From: Oncomelania hupensis
Lineage: Eukaryota > Mollusca > Gastropoda > Littorinimorpha > Pomatiopsidae
DNA: 64,000 nt
Reading direction: 5' to 3'
Assembly (NCBI GenBank): GCA_036898135.1
Contig: CM072522.1
Coordinates: 33,740,451 to 33,804,450, forward strand
Position 1 is the stretch's first letter; each line of letters starts with the position of its first letter. This document shows, one piece after another, positions 33,555 to 45,568 of the stretch. The notes beneath the pieces are model-generated. The model was not told where the DNA came from. It saw only the letters and a list, made by a program, of their open reading frames with translations, and did not search any database. A program made the translations under genes and the position numbers.

Positions 33555-34911
33555 GCTGTCTCCTTCCTCCGCGATGGCGATTGATGTGGTTGTATCGGGC
33601 TCTCCCGTTTACATCTACTTGGTAGACTGTCTTGGATCTCTTGGCAGTCACCCGGTACGGTCCTCTCCAAGCGATGCCCAGCTTGTTGGTTCCACTTGGA
33701 AGTAAGAGTAGCACTTGATCGCCGACTTGCAGTTCTCGGTCCTTCGCGTGGCGGTTGTAGTACTTCGCCTGCCGGGCTCTTGCCTTCTTCAGTGCTTCAC
33801 CAGCTTTCTTCCACGTTGCTTTGAGGGTTTCCTGCAGGTCTGCGACGTACTTGGTGGCACCTCTGGGTGTGTCGTCTATCTTGGCTTCCGTCCAACTTCT
33901 GCGTAGGGCTTTTAGCGCTCCCACTAGTGGTCTGCCGAAAAGCAATGTTGACGGGGTGTAACCTGTAGCTGCATAGGGCGTTTCTCGATACGCGAACAGT
34001 GCCGCATTCACGTATGTGTCCCACGCTTCCGGGTTGTCGTCGGCGACTTTCCTGAGGATGGTGAGAAGGGTTCCATTCAGTCTTTTTACTTGTCCGTTGC
34101 TGGCTGGGTGGTACGGTGGTGTGCGAATGTAATGAGCTTATATCAACTCGAACACGTCTTGCATCAGGCGGCCGGTGAACTGAGATCCGTTGTCCGTTCT
34201 AATGCTGTCCGGGAATCCCACTCTGGTAAAGATGGCGATGAGTGCATCTGCAATCTTCCTGGTGTCGAACGCTGGCAACGGGACTGCTTCGCACCACATC
34301 GAACAGGCGTCGACGAGTGTGAGTAGAAATCTGTTCCGCTTCTTGGTCATGGGCAGTGGTCCTACTATGTCTACTGAGACTTGCTGGAATGGCACGCCGA
34401 CTACTACCGATGGTCCTAAGGTGACTGGTACGGTGTGATGGCGCAGGTAATATCATTGACATTGGTGACAAGATTTCACGTAGCGCTTGACATCCTCCGT
34501 GATTCCTGGCCAGTAGTAGTGTGCGCTGATCCTCTGTACTGTGGCACCAATTCCCATGTGTCCGCTGAGTGGCATGCTGTGGCCTAATTCTAGTACTTGG
34601 GCTCGAAGGGTGGCTGGCAGTACTAGTTGAGTGTGATCCCCATCTCCTTGCCGATGTAGAACGCCATCTTCCATGTAGATGTCTCCTTTGTGCGGGGGTG
34701 TGTGCGCCTTTGGCAACTTCTGGAAGGACTTCGCTATCGAGGTGTCCGCTTTCTGTGCTGTTTTGATCTCTTCGAGTCCTGGATTCGGGGCTAACTCGGG
34801 CTGGGGTGGTTGGGTTTTAGCCTGGGACCTGGTTTTCACTGCAGCTATCTCTACAGTTTTAGGGAGTGTGCCTAAAAACACATATCTACATCCTAGCACT
34901 AGATCATACAA
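33508..34911 (-). pseudogene. Integrase, broken
   Basis: Pieces 34911-34453 (linker and HHCC finger, ending at a stop just after CHQCQ), 34395-34138 (VDIVGPLP and RTDNGSQF with two catalytic Asp residues, then a stop where the 17-kb copy has Gln) and 34011-33508 (core end and GPY/F-like WRGPYRVTAK). It lies directly before RT, confirming the INT-RT order. Stops separate the pieces. Confidence 0.85.
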
Positions 34912-34953
34912 GGGTTTCTGTAAAACTGCTGGTTGGATTCGTCCTGTGACGTA

Positions 34954-36351
34954 TCAACTTTCTACCTCTACCCAAGCTATAGGGCAAGTGGTCGTCGGTT
35001 TCGTCAAGTCTGCGCCTTGTAGTTCGACTGTCTTGTCCGTCAAGTCCGCACGCGATACAAGAGACTCGCAAACTATCGCGTCGTATGATAGACCTATGTC
35101 ATACAGACAGTTCGCTTCTTTATCGTTTACCTTGACCGTGTCTGTCACCGATGGGTGATCTCCGATGGGGTGTGGCTTTGTACCGCTGCTTTGAGTTAGA
35201 ACTCTACGAGCTGGCCGGCTTTCGCGCTCGTCCCTTCGTTGTGCGGCCAACTTGAAACATTCCGCGATGGAGTGATTATTTCTGTTGCAGAACGAGCAAT
35301 ACCGTTTCTGTTCTGCGGGACCTCTTTTTCCGAATTCCGCGTTGGGTCCTCTATTTCGCCCTGGTCTGGGGGTGATTCGGCCGATTCGCGGTGCGCTCTT
35401 CCCGGTGCGCTCTTCCCGGTGAGGGCTTCGTTTTTGTGCCTCTTTCCCGTTAGGCTTTAGGTATCGTCTGAAGCTCTTGGCTTCTCCATGGGCGGACACG
35501 TACCTATCTGCGACCTTGACCAGATCTTCCAGTCTTTCCGCGCCCTGCTCTACTGCGAATGTTTTCAGCTCGGGGGTCATGGTTTCCCGTAGCTGTTCCC
35601 ACACTAATAGTTCGGTCAGTCCATCATATGTCTTAGCCGTGGCTGACTGGCTAATCCACTTATCCAGCATTGTGGAAAGACGATCCACGAACTGCGCATA
35701 ACTTTCTCCTTTCATTCTCCGATTGGTGCCGAATTTTTGCCGGTAGCATTCTCCTGTAAGTTCGAATCCCATTAGGAGTGCCTCTTTTACTCTGTGATAG
35801 TCAGTCACTCTGTCAGTCGGTAGCTTACTGTAGATGTCATATGCCTTTCCTCTAAGCCCTTGACTAAGCTTAAAAGACCAATGCGTGGGATCTAGTTTGT
35901 ACTCTGTGGCTAGGCGCTCAAACCTAGTTAGATAGAGATCTAGACCTTCTTCTCTTTCGTTGAATGGTCCCAGTGGGAATGACATACCTAGTACAGGGTT
36001 GGAGGCTACCTCTAGTTGATCTGAGTTGGGATGGGTGGTGGCCGAACATGAGGCTCCTAAACTCCTCAGTTCCAACTCATGCTGTCTGTCTATTTCTGCC
36101 CTCTCCTTTTCTTTTTCTGCCCGCTCATAGTCCCATCTCCTAACATCTGCTTCTCTCTCTGCTGCTACTTCCTTCTGTTCTGCTTCTAATACTGCTTTCT
36201 TCTGTTCTCTCTCTGCTGCTCTCTCTGCCCTAGCCTCCTGCTTCTCGACTTCTTCATGGATATACGCAATTAAGTCGGTTCCTGCTAAGTGTAATGATTC
36301 TCCTAATTCCTTGGAGCGCAATCTCAAGGCTACTGGGTCTGACATTGTCAA
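34954..36351 (-). pseudogene. Gag and protease of the minus-strand Gmr1-like element
   Basis: 465 codons from MTMSDPVALRLRSKE. The N-terminal coiled coil is shorter than in the 17-kb copy (fewer EQKK units). The capsid-like region and a zinc knuckle (CSFCNRNNHSIAEC) are kept. The protease site reads C-L-Y-D-I-G where the relative has D-T-G, so the catalytic triplet is damaged. The frame stops after the VEVES stretch at 34954. Confidence 0.8.
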
Positions 36352-36715
36352 AAGTGTCTATGACCAACCTCTGAATCACGTGGAATACAAGAACCCTAGC
36401 AATATGGCAATTCAATAAAAATAATGCAAAGACAATCAAATTCGTAATCAATAATAGAATAAAACAAGAGTCAAATGGCATACAACAGTTACTTAAGCAA
36501 AACCTGCAAAAGAACTATGCAACATACAGGCACAAAAAGAATTGAAGCAAAAAGTTTTAAAACAAAAGAATAGTGCACCAACTCTGTTTCCTACACTTAC
36601 AACTATTTTAAGTTATTCTACTGCTACTATTACTGTAATCCTATTCTATTGCACACAGATCCGGTTATCCCCAGTTTCTATTCTACACAGATCCTGGCAG
36701 GCTCGCCAATTAAGT

Positions 36716-36891
36716 TGTGACGGTGGGTCTATTGTTGCTGGGCTCTGCACAATGGAATGCTATTACCCACTCGTCTTAAGTCGATGGGGATCGCTAGTAA
36801 ATCTCCATGTGACTCTACTTAATACATTTATTTGTTTAGATTAAGTAGAGTCACATGGAGATTTACTAGCGATCCCCATCGACTTAAGACG
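36716..36891. repeat. Truncated LTR ending in a perfect 51-bp hairpin
   Basis: 36772-36822 and 36841-36891 are exact reverse complements with an 18-base loop between. The left arm is LTR sequence; the right arm is the same sequence inverted and joined directly to LINE DNA at 36892. Confidence 0.9.
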
Positions 36892-37153
36892 CATCATTAG
36901 CCTCATCAGCCATCCCAGCAAGGTCCTCCTGAAAATAATATTCAAAAGGTTGAAACCCCAAGCTGAACAAATCATAGCTGAAGAACAAGCAGAATTCAGG
37001 GCAGGGCGAAGTACCACTGAACAGATTTTCAACCTCAGAATAATCTGCGAGAAATACCTACAGCACCAACAACATCTATATCATGTTTTCATAGACTTCA
37101 AGAAGGCGTTTGACCGAGTCTGGCTTGCAGCTCTATGGGCAACAATGAAAGTG

Positions 37154-37195
<42 letters not shown>

Positions 37196-38540
37196 CATAA
37201 TAATAATAATAATAATACCGGATGCTAATACGCGCTTTACTTCGAATGATTTCGAACTCAAAGCGCGGCGCATAAATATTTGAAGCTATGCACTGTGTTG
37301 AGGGATTGGCCTTGGACGTTGATGTCCATGTTGATGCCATTGGTGTTAATTGTTGGTCATCATTTTGGTCTTCTCTCCATATTTCCATGCCCTATCCTAT
37401 ATTCTATCCTGTCCCGTAACCATGAGGTCGTAGAGGCACCACAGATGATCGTTTAACCAGCATACTCTCTGTCCTCAGCAGCCTTGGTATAACATCAGCC
37501 CTAAAATTATTGAGGTCATCGGAGGTCTGTATGACAAGGCTGCCAGTGCGGTCCTCCACAGCGGCGCCGTCGGGAACTGGTTCAGAACAACAATCGGTGT
37601 GCGTCAAGGATGCCTACTCTCTCCAACACTCTTCAACATCTTCCTAGAGCGCATCATGTCAGATGCTCTTGCAGATCATGAAGGCACAGTCAGCGTAGGG
37701 GGTAGAGCAATCTCCAATCTTCGTTTTGCGGATGACATTGATGGATTGGCAGGAGAGGAACAGGAACTTGAACGGCTGGTGCAGAGGCTTGACGCCACCT
37801 CCAGAGCTTGTGGAGTGGGGGTAGGTGCAGAGAGGGCCGGGATGACGACCGGCGGCACCAATGGCGTCAGCGCGGACATCGGGGTCCAGGGCCGGTCCCT
37901 CAGCGCGGTGCATGGCTTCAAAGGTTTGGGAGCCATTGTATCAGACAGTGGGTCCCAACGGGAAGTCCTCTCCGGGGTCGCACGGGCGACTGCTGCCCTG
38001 ACAGGGTTGAAGCCCATTTAGAGAGACAGGACCATCAGTCTACATTCCAAAGTAAGACTGCTGCGCTCCCTTGTCATCTCCATCTTCCTATATGCTTGCG
38101 AAGCATGGACCCTCACGGCAGATCTCCAACGAAGTGTGTGGGGCATGGAGGTGGGGTGCTACAGGAGACTTCTGGGCATTTCCTATGCCCGACACATCAC
38201 CAACGGCGAAGTCCGACAGGCCATCACACAGGCCATTGGACAACGCGATGACCTGCTCACGGTGGTGGGGAGCCAGATGCTCCGATGTTATGGCCAGGTC
38301 ACCAGATCATCAGGCCTTGCAGAGACTATTCTGCAAGGCACGGTGCAAGGAGGTAGAGGAGGAGGGGGACCGAAAAAGAGGTGGGAGGACAACATTCGAG
38401 AGTGGACTGGTTTGACACTGAGCGAAGCCTTCAGGGCTGCTGAGGACAGAGAGATGGAGTATGCTGGTTAAACGATCATCTGTGGTGCTCCTACGACCTC
38501 ATGGTTACGGGACAGGATAGAATATAGGATAGGGCATGGA
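36892..38540 (+). pseudogene. LINE reverse-transcriptase copy, interrupted, with (GATAG)n-type tail
   Basis: 36892-37152 gives RT motifs EEQAEFRAGRSTTEQIFNLR and VFIDFKKAFDRVW. After a 328-bp insertion the RT continues at 37493: VRQGCLLSPTLFNIFLERI and LRFADDIDGLAGEEQEL (catalytic FADD). A stop at 38019 and frame changes follow; the C-terminal part (LYACEAWTLTADLQ, KRWEDNIREWTGL) can still be seen to 38471. The 3' end carries GATAG-like units (38510-38535). The style is that of RTE/I/Jockey-type elements and differs from the LINE at 0.7 kb. The 5' part with endonuclease is missing. Confidence 0.8.
37159..37486 (-). mobile_element. Chimeric insertion: LINE 3' end joined to SINE tail, TSD GTATAA
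   Basis: GTATAA occurs at 37153-37158 and 37487-37492, and without the insert the flanking RT sequence reads through. On the minus strand the insert starts with a copy of the LINE 3' end and tail (37485-37385), continues with about 110 bp also found after the tail at 38541-38655, then GCGCTTTGAGTTCG... SINE-type sequence and a long (TTA)n tail (37217-37159). It looks like a retroposed read-through transcript. Confidence 0.55.
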
Positions 38541-39266
38541 AATATGGAGAGAAGACCAAAATGATGACCAACAATTAACACCAATGGCATCAACATGGAC
38601 ATCAACGTCCAAGGCCAATCCCTCAACACAGTGCATATAGCTTCAAATATTTATGAGCCATTGTATCAGACAATGGGTCCTGACAGGAAGTCCTCTCCAG
38701 GATCGCACAAACAACTGCTGTCCTGACAAGGTAGAAGCCCATTTGGGCAGACAGGACCATCAGTCTACAATCCAAGGTAAGGCTGCTGCGCTCCCTTGTC
38801 ATCTCCATCTTCCTATACGCTTGCGTAACATAGACCCTTACAATGAAGAATACAAAGCATGGAGATGCTACAGAAAACTTCTGGGCATTTCCTATAACCA
38901 GCACATCACAAATAACGAAGTCTGACAGACCATCACACAAGCCATTGGACAACACAATGGCATACTCACAGTGGTGAAGACACGGAAACTCCAATGTGGC
39001 TACGTCACCAGAGCATCAGGCCTTGCAAAAATCATCCTGCAAGGAAGCAGAAGAAGAGGGAGACAGAAAAAGAGGTGGGAGGACAACATTCGAGATTGGA
39101 CTGGTTTGACACTGAACGAAGCCATGAGGGTTGCTGAGAACTGAGAAAGATGGAGTACACTGTTTAAACCATGGACACTACATATATAGAGTCCATGGGT
39201 TAAACAATCATCTGTGGTACCCCAACCACCTTTGAGTTACGGGATAGGATAGGATAGGATAGGAAT
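38541..39266 (+). pseudogene. Second LINE copy, 5'-truncated, ending (GATAG)n
   Basis: It is homologous to 37900-38540 with many indels: GACCATCAGTCTAC, TGCTGCGCTCCCTTGTCATC, AAAGAGGTGGGAGGACAAC. It ends in GGATAGGATAGG at 39240-39263. No intact frame. Confidence 0.75.
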
Positions 39267-39435
39267 CACTCCACATTTCCTTGTGTTATTATTGAGACAG
39301 TACTGATTCTGATTATGACAAATTTGAAACTAATTTATTGAAAGGCATTGTTGCTTTGTGATCATGTTATCTCTTCCTCTCTACCGGCTATAGTACTTTC
39401 GATATTGCTTGCATTCAAGTAGTAGTTAGTAGTAG

Positions 39436-39652
39436 TGTAACCTGTGGAAAAATGCACTGTCTCACTCTTTCTCCCTCTCTCCCGATTAGGGGTACCAGCA
39501 TGTGTGGACCAAAGCTAGCCCAGTGCAAATAGGCCTTTCTCTCTCTTTCTCCCTTTCTTTCTCTCCCTCCTCATCCCTCCCTCTTTCTCCAGCTTTGCTG
39601 GCCAAGCAGATTCCAGCCTCTGAACACGTCTTTGTGTGGCATCCCAGTAGGC

Positions 39653-39727
<75 letters not shown>

Positions 39728-40450
39728 TCTCTCTCCACTCCTGCCCCTAGTGAGTCTGGAACCAGATAAGCTAATAAGCAGATTTCCCGCCTCTGAACAA
39801 GTCTTTGTGTGGCCGGTCTGATGTAGGAATTTTAGTTGCAAATTGTTAAGAATTATGATTTGGCCATAGAATGCAAAGTGTTGATATTATTAAGTAGGGT
39901 TCTTGTATAGATTATTTGTGATGTAAGAGTAAAGTTATAGTTAGAAGAAGGATGTGAATTTTATGTTAGGGACTATATTGTTTGTGGAAGGTTCCTGAAT
40001 TTTATGTTATAGGGACTATATTGTTTGTGGAAGGTTCCTGGTAAGCGATAGGGCCTCCATTTATAAGTGGTAGTGCCAGACTTTTCTTCCCTTTTCCCTC
40101 TCTGGCAATCAAGAGATAACACCTGCTGCTGCATGGTTCCAGAGGCACCCTAATGTAGAAACCGGTGCAGTGAATTGCAGCTATGAGTTTTTTTCTTCTT
40201 GGGGGAAAACCTCTCCCCTGTTATGAGGAGGCTGAACCATAGCGTTATGGCTGAAGGTGACTAAGACACCACCATGGGTAGCTAAGGGTCCGTCACCCTG
40301 AGGTTGCTGTTGTTTGTTGTTTGCTGATTGAACGTAAATAAAATGGGCCAAGAAATGGGAACAGATGGCTCCTGATTTCCTTCCTTCTTCTCCTCCTCCT
40401 TCCTCTGCGGACCCCTTCTGCCGCACCACCTCTCTCTCTATCCCACTACA
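39436..40450 (+). repeat. 5' LTR, short (intronless) form
   Basis: 1015 bp. It contains a long TC run (39656-39722), a TATA box TTATAA at 40061, AATAAA at 40337-40342, and a 40-50 bp tandem duplication (GAATTTTATGTTA...GGTTCCT, about 39956-40040) not in the other LTR. TATA and AATAAA place the R region at roughly 40090-40360. Confidence 0.9.
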
Positions 40451-40453
40451 AAA

Positions 40454-40471
40454 TGGCGTCGCTGACAGGAT
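40454..40471 (+). other. Primer-binding site of the second Ty3/gypsy element
   Basis: TGGCGTCGCTGACAGGAT starts three bases after the 5' LTR; TGGCG matches the 3' end of a tRNA ending CGCCA, possibly a serine type, but this is not proven. Confidence 0.5.
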
Positions 40472-40684
40472 GGAACAAGCAACCTCAGGGCGTGGGGAAA
40501 GACGCTAGCCACGACCGTCTACGGACCCAGGGCCTCCCATTGGTGACGTACTCGTAGTTTGAGGGAAAATAGATGTCAGGGAGAAATTTGGGGATTTTGT
40601 ACTTAGCTGCTGATTGTTAGAAATGATTATATAGGAACGTGATTATGTTAGCGTAAGATCAGATTTTAGTTATTTTTAGAGTAG

Positions 40685-41552
40685 ATGATAATGGCGGAGC
40701 CCACGCTGCAGGATCTGGCGGCAGAAATTGAAAGACTAAAGAGACAGCCAGAGCGGATAATTATAGTCCCAAAAGAAAAAGTAATTAAAAAATGTGTTGG
40801 CCACCATGTTGATCGTTGGCTGGAGGATGTACAGGGGTTGTGGGAGGGCAGGAGTCTGTCCCCTAAGGAAAAGTTGGACACCATCTTTTCCAATATTGGT
40901 GAGGACATTAGGGCAGAGCTCCGCTGCCACCCAAAGGAGGTACGGGAGGATCCCATGAAAGTCCTCAATGCCATAGAATCTGCATATGGGGACAGAAGAA
41001 CAGTCGGCCAGCTCCTCAGCCATATGTACTCACTGAGGCAGCGTGATGGAGAGCCAGTCAGAGAATTCTCTCACCGATTGCAGGCTGCCTTCGACAACTT
41101 AGTATGTAAACAAAAACCAGGAGAAGCAGCGGCCACTGGATGAAGCCCTATTACGAGACCAGTTTACCTCTCAGCTGTCATCCAGCCTCCTACGGAAGAA
41201 GCTCAGGGAAGCAGTCTTCGAGAAGCCGACGCTCAGCTTCCTGGATGTCCGCGACATCGCGATCCGGTGGATGGAGGAGGACGATGACAAGGGAGCTGAA
41301 GCACAGGTCAACACAGTGGCAGCAACAGCCAGGTCCCTGGAAGCCGACCTCTTAGAGAAAGTGGTGAGGAAGATGGAGAGCCTTGAGGCCCGAATGGCCA
41401 TGCTGGAAGAAAAGGACAGTGCTAGGGGTTCGAGACGGAAAGCACAGTTCACAGATGACGGACAACCCATCTGCCACCGATGCAAGCAGCCTGGTCACAT
41501 GATCCGGAATTGTCCTAAGCCGCCGGGGGGAAACGAACGTCTTCTGCGGTAG
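40685..41552 (+). CDS. gag, with one frameshift near 41100-41115
   Basis: It begins MIMAEPTLQDLAAEIERLKR. The capsid-like part (DRWLEDVQGLWEG, AYGDRRTVGQLLSHMYSLRQ) runs to about 41105. There the reading shifts by +1 near an AAACAAAAACC run; a single extra base would explain it. Downstream, in the new frame, a coiled-coil region (KVVRKMESLEARMAMLEEK) leads to one zinc knuckle, CHRCKQPGHMIRNC, at about 41470-41513, which would bind the RNA genome. The frame ends TAG at 41550-41552. The internal shift is probably a mutation, since no typical shift signal is seen there. Confidence 0.8.
41528..41534 (+). promoter_or_regulatory. Programmed -1 ribosomal frameshift heptamer GGGAAAC
   Basis: In the gag frame the bases split as G GGA AAC, the exact X XXY YYZ pattern. 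Slipping back by one base enters the pol frame, which is open from here through 45016. The gag stop lies six codons downstream. A GGGTC...GACCC pairing (41554 and about 41582) might be part of a stimulatory structure. GGGAAAC is a known retroviral slip sequence. Confidence 0.8.
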
Positions 41553-44500
41553 AGGGTCAACCTGCAGGAGATCCCATCACCGACCCACCAGAAAGCTGGC
41601 TATATGGACCAAGACCATGTGCTGTGGTGAAGGTCGCCGGGAAGGAGATGTCGGCGCTTATTGACACAGGGTCACAGGTGACGATGATGGGAGAAGAGGT
41701 ATACAACAGGCATTTTCGCTCCCAGACTATCTCTTCAGTAGCAGGGTTTCTGCGGATCACGGCTGCGAATGGACTAGAGGTCCCATACCTGGGGTATTTT
41801 GAGGCTGATATTGAAGTGAACGAGAGAGTGGCAAGGGGTATAGGAGTCCTTGTGAGGAAGGATGCCGCTGAATGCAAACCGGATGTTGACGTCATCATCG
41901 GTACCAATGTCCTGAGGAAGCTGGGGGTTTCACTGCAAGTACCAAAGGATGAGGGGCTGCAGGGCGTGGCCAGGGTAGCAGGGAGGACCCCGGTGCAAGT
42001 GCCAGCAAGGACTATCGTCAGCATTAGGGCGACAGGAATTGGCAACCAAAAGAAAGGAGGGCCAAGTCGCAGTCTCATGGTCGAGCCCTTGGTCGAAGGT
42101 GGGCCAAAAGGACTTCTGGTCCCCAGTATTGCCACGGAGGCCCGTGGTGGAAGTTTCTATATGCAGGTAATCAATGCGTCAGATGAGGCAGTCGTACTAC
42201 GGCCAAGGACCCCCCTTGGAACGATACAGAACTACCAGGAAGAGATCCCGCTGGCTGCTAGCCGAATCTCGGTGGAGGTACAAAGTAACAGGATGATAGT
42301 ATCAGAGTCTTCTCCGTCAGCACAAAAGACAGCACCATGTCCCCTCGACCTGAGTGGAGCCCAGTGTACTCCAATTGAGAGGCGTCGACTAGAAACATTC
42401 ATAAGGAGCAATGCAGACATGTTTTCTAGGGACGACCAAGATCTAGGATATACGGACCGAGCCCACCATCATATAAATCTAAAGGATGATGTCCCAGTGG
42501 CGTCCACATTCCGGCGGATCCCACCTTCTCAATATGAGGAGATAAAAGATCACATCCAAGTGCTGTTAGACAAGAGGATCATTCAGAAGAGTGCTAGCCC
42601 CTACGCCTCTCCAGTGGTAATCGTCAGAAAGAAGGATAATAGTATCCGCCTCTGTGTGGACTACAGAAGACTGAACGCAAAGACTGTCCCAGATGCCTAC
42701 CCTCTCCCAAGAATTGACGACTCTTTGGATGCCCTGGGTGAAGCCAAGCTGTTTTCCACCTTGGATCTGGCAAGTGGTTATCATCAGGTGGCTATGAATA
42801 AGGATGATAGGTCCAAGACTGCATTTATAACTCCATTTGGGCTGTTCGAATACCTACGCATGCCCATGGGGTTGTCAACCGCACCTGCAACATTCCAGCG
42901 CTTAATGCAGTCCACCATGACCGACCTAGTCTTCCAGATTATGCTGGTGTATTTGGACGATCTCCTGGTGTACAGTCGCTCCTTCGATGAACATTTGGAA
43001 CGTCTGCAGATTGTATTTGATAGACTGCGGGAGGTAGGACTAAAATTAAACCCCAGCAAATGCAAGATTGCCATGTCCAGCGTTGAATACTTGGGTTATA
43101 CAGTCTCGGCAGAGGGCATTGCAACGTCAGAGTCCAAGATCAAGGCAGTAAAGGGATGGCCTGCGCCAAAGACTCTGCGGGGTCTCCGCTCTTTCCTGGG
43201 GTTTGCATCGTACTATCGTCGATTTGTACCAAAGTTTGCCAAGATGGCCGGCCCTCTCCATGTACTGGTAGGGAAGAGTTACGAGCAAGTAAAGAGCAAG
43301 AGGAGTCATGGAGGGAAAGACATGGATTTGGGGTCTGGATGGACGCTGCAGTGTCAGAAGGCATTCGAAGAGTTGCAGAACGCGTTGACAACAGCTCCTG
43401 TTTTGGGTTATGCAGATTTCAAGAAGCCATTCATCCTGGAAACTGATGCGAGTTTGTCGGGGCTAGGAGCGGTTCTCTCTCAGGAACAAGATGGAACCAG
43501 GCGTGTCATTGCTTACGCCAGCAGGTCCCTTCGGCCCACAGAAAAAAACATGCGGAACTACAGTAGCATGAAACTGGAACTTCTGGCACTGAAATGGGCG
43601 ATGTGTGAGAAATTTCGGCATTATCTACTGGGAGGCCACTGTCTGGTCTACACTGACAATAACCCACTGAGTCATTTGCAGACGGCTAGGTTAGGAGCAA
43701 TAGAACAGCGTTGGGCAGCAGAACTAGCCTGTTTTGATTTCTCCATCAAGTATCGGTCAGGAAAAGAAAACAAGAATGCTGATGCACTCTCCAGGTCCCC
43801 TGTTGAAAAACCCGAAGGAACGGATGAAGAACTGACAGCAGTCTCCTGTACTCAGACTGTAGAGACCATAAAGGTTGCAGTACACTCAGTGGCAGTCCCA
43901 GAGCTGGGGGATATCAACATGATGCAAGGGCCCACTAGGCCAGTACCCAAGGAGATAGAGACAAGTGCATTCCCGTCCATTCCAAAGGAACAATTAATAC
44001 AGGCACAGAATGAAGACGGAATCATCAGTGCAGTGTTACCTTTTGTAGGTGGTCGCAGACCTGGAAAGCAAGATTTGATTGGCATGGACCCACGCGCTAA
44101 GGCTCTTGCTAGACAGTTGGGAAGACTAAGACTGGAACAGGGCCTCCTACAGAGAGAAGTGGATGATCCTGCTTTGGGACGACTCAACCAAGTAGTCGTT
44201 CCAGAATCGATGCAAGGCACCTTTCTTCATCTATGCCATGAGAGGTTTGGGCACCAAGGAACAGAACGTACGCTACAGCTATTACGCCGGAGGGCATTCT
44301 GGCCAAACATGCACTTGGACGTCGAAGACTGGTATCGTCGCTGTGTACGATGTCAGCAGGCAAAGAAACCAAACAAGCCAACGCACACACCCATGGGGCA
44401 CGTTCTGGCCACCAAACCCCTTGAAGTCATCTCGGTCGATTTCACTGTCCTGGAGCAAGCGAGTAATGGCAAGGAAGACGTACTAGTCATGACAGACATT

Positions 44501-45568
44501 TTCACAAAATACACTGTAGCAGTGCCGACTAAAGACCAGACCGCGTCAACAGTGGCAAAGACACTAATCGCACACTGGTTCGTTCATTATGGAGTGCCAC
44601 AGAGAATTCACTCCGACAAGGGTCGTTGTTTTGAAGCAGAAATTATCAACCAACTGTGCCGTCACTACGGTATCAACAAGTCCCGCACAACGTCCTATCA
44701 TCCAGCAGGCAATGGACAATGCGAGAGATTTAACCGAACAATGCACAACTTGTTGAAAACGCTGCCAGCGGAGCAGAAGACGAAATGGCCGGAGTACCTA
44801 CCTGAGTTGGTCCATATATACAACTGTACACCGCACGCCACTACAGGATTTTCTCCTTTTTATCTGCTTTTCGGTCGAGAACCCCGTCTTCCACTTGATC
44901 TGTTCCTTGGGGAGGAGGAGAGTCAACGCGAGGAACTGATGCCAACGACGTGGGTGGCTGATCACCTGAACCGCTTGAGGATAGCTCATGAAAAAGCGGG
45001 GGAGCATCTGCGCCAGTAGGCTGCTAAGCGGAAAGAAAGGCATGACAGAGGTCTCATTACGCCCGATCTCAGGCAGGGAGATCTGGTCGTCGTCAGGCTG
45101 CATTACCAGCGTAGATGTAAGATCCAAGATTTCTGGGGTGAGCGAATCCACATGGTGACAAATGTACCTGGACCAGAGGGAGGCCCCTACACCATATACC
45201 CACAAGACGGCATAGGTGAAGCCAAGAGAGTCACGCGCAGTGAGATTCGGCTGTTTCTTCCACCACCTAGCGTTCAACCACTAGGAACAAGAGAGGAACC
45301 CCTATTGGACGCTGAGACAGAGGTACCGACAACCCAGTACCTAGAATGGCATATCATTGTGCCGCCTGCATTGAGACCAGAGCCCCCAAATCAACAGACA
45401 TTTCGCACACAGCCACTGCAGCCTCCAGCTATATCTGTTGCACCAACTGTTCCTCACCGAGTTTCAAACCCTAAAGCCCCATCACTTGCGCACTCGAGAC
45501 AACCCAACGCTACGGAGCTTCGACGTTCGGTTAGGAGCAACAAAGGAGTGCGGAAGAACTGGGATTAA
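41531..45568 (+). CDS. pol: protease, RT, RNase H, integrase; one internal stop
   Basis: The frame is entered by -1 shifting. Protease: ALIDTGSQVTMM (D-T-G at about 41663). RT: FSTLDLASGYHQV with the first Asp, LVYLDDLLVYS with the catalytic pair (about 42950), YLGYTVSAEGI. RNase H: FILETDASLSGLGAVLS, DNNPLSHL, GKENKNADALSR. Integrase: HHCC finger (HERFGHQG...CVRCQQ), catalytic Asp in VISVDFTVLEQ, HSDKGRCFEAE, and NGQCERFN with the Glu; then a GPY/F-like region (GDLVVVRLHYQRR). A TAG at 45017-45019 interrupts an otherwise continuing frame that ends at 45568. All main catalytic residues are intact. It is about 1345 codons, normal for Ty3 pol. Confidence 0.9.

Larger units (their letters stand above)
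31401..36841 (-). mobile_element. Gmr1-like Ty3/gypsy element, minus strand, RT-containing but decayed
   Basis: Read on the minus strand: truncated 5' LTR (36841-36716), primer-binding region (36715-36690), gag, PR, INT, RT, RNase H, polypurine tract (31904-31883), 3' LTR (31882-31401). Several stops and frameshifts break the coding region. It is the same family as the 17-kb element but clearly diverged, with a much shorter LTR (about 482 bp). It is useful because it shows the undeleted domain order. The 5' LTR is cut off at a foldback junction, so no target duplication can be tested. Confidence 0.85.
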
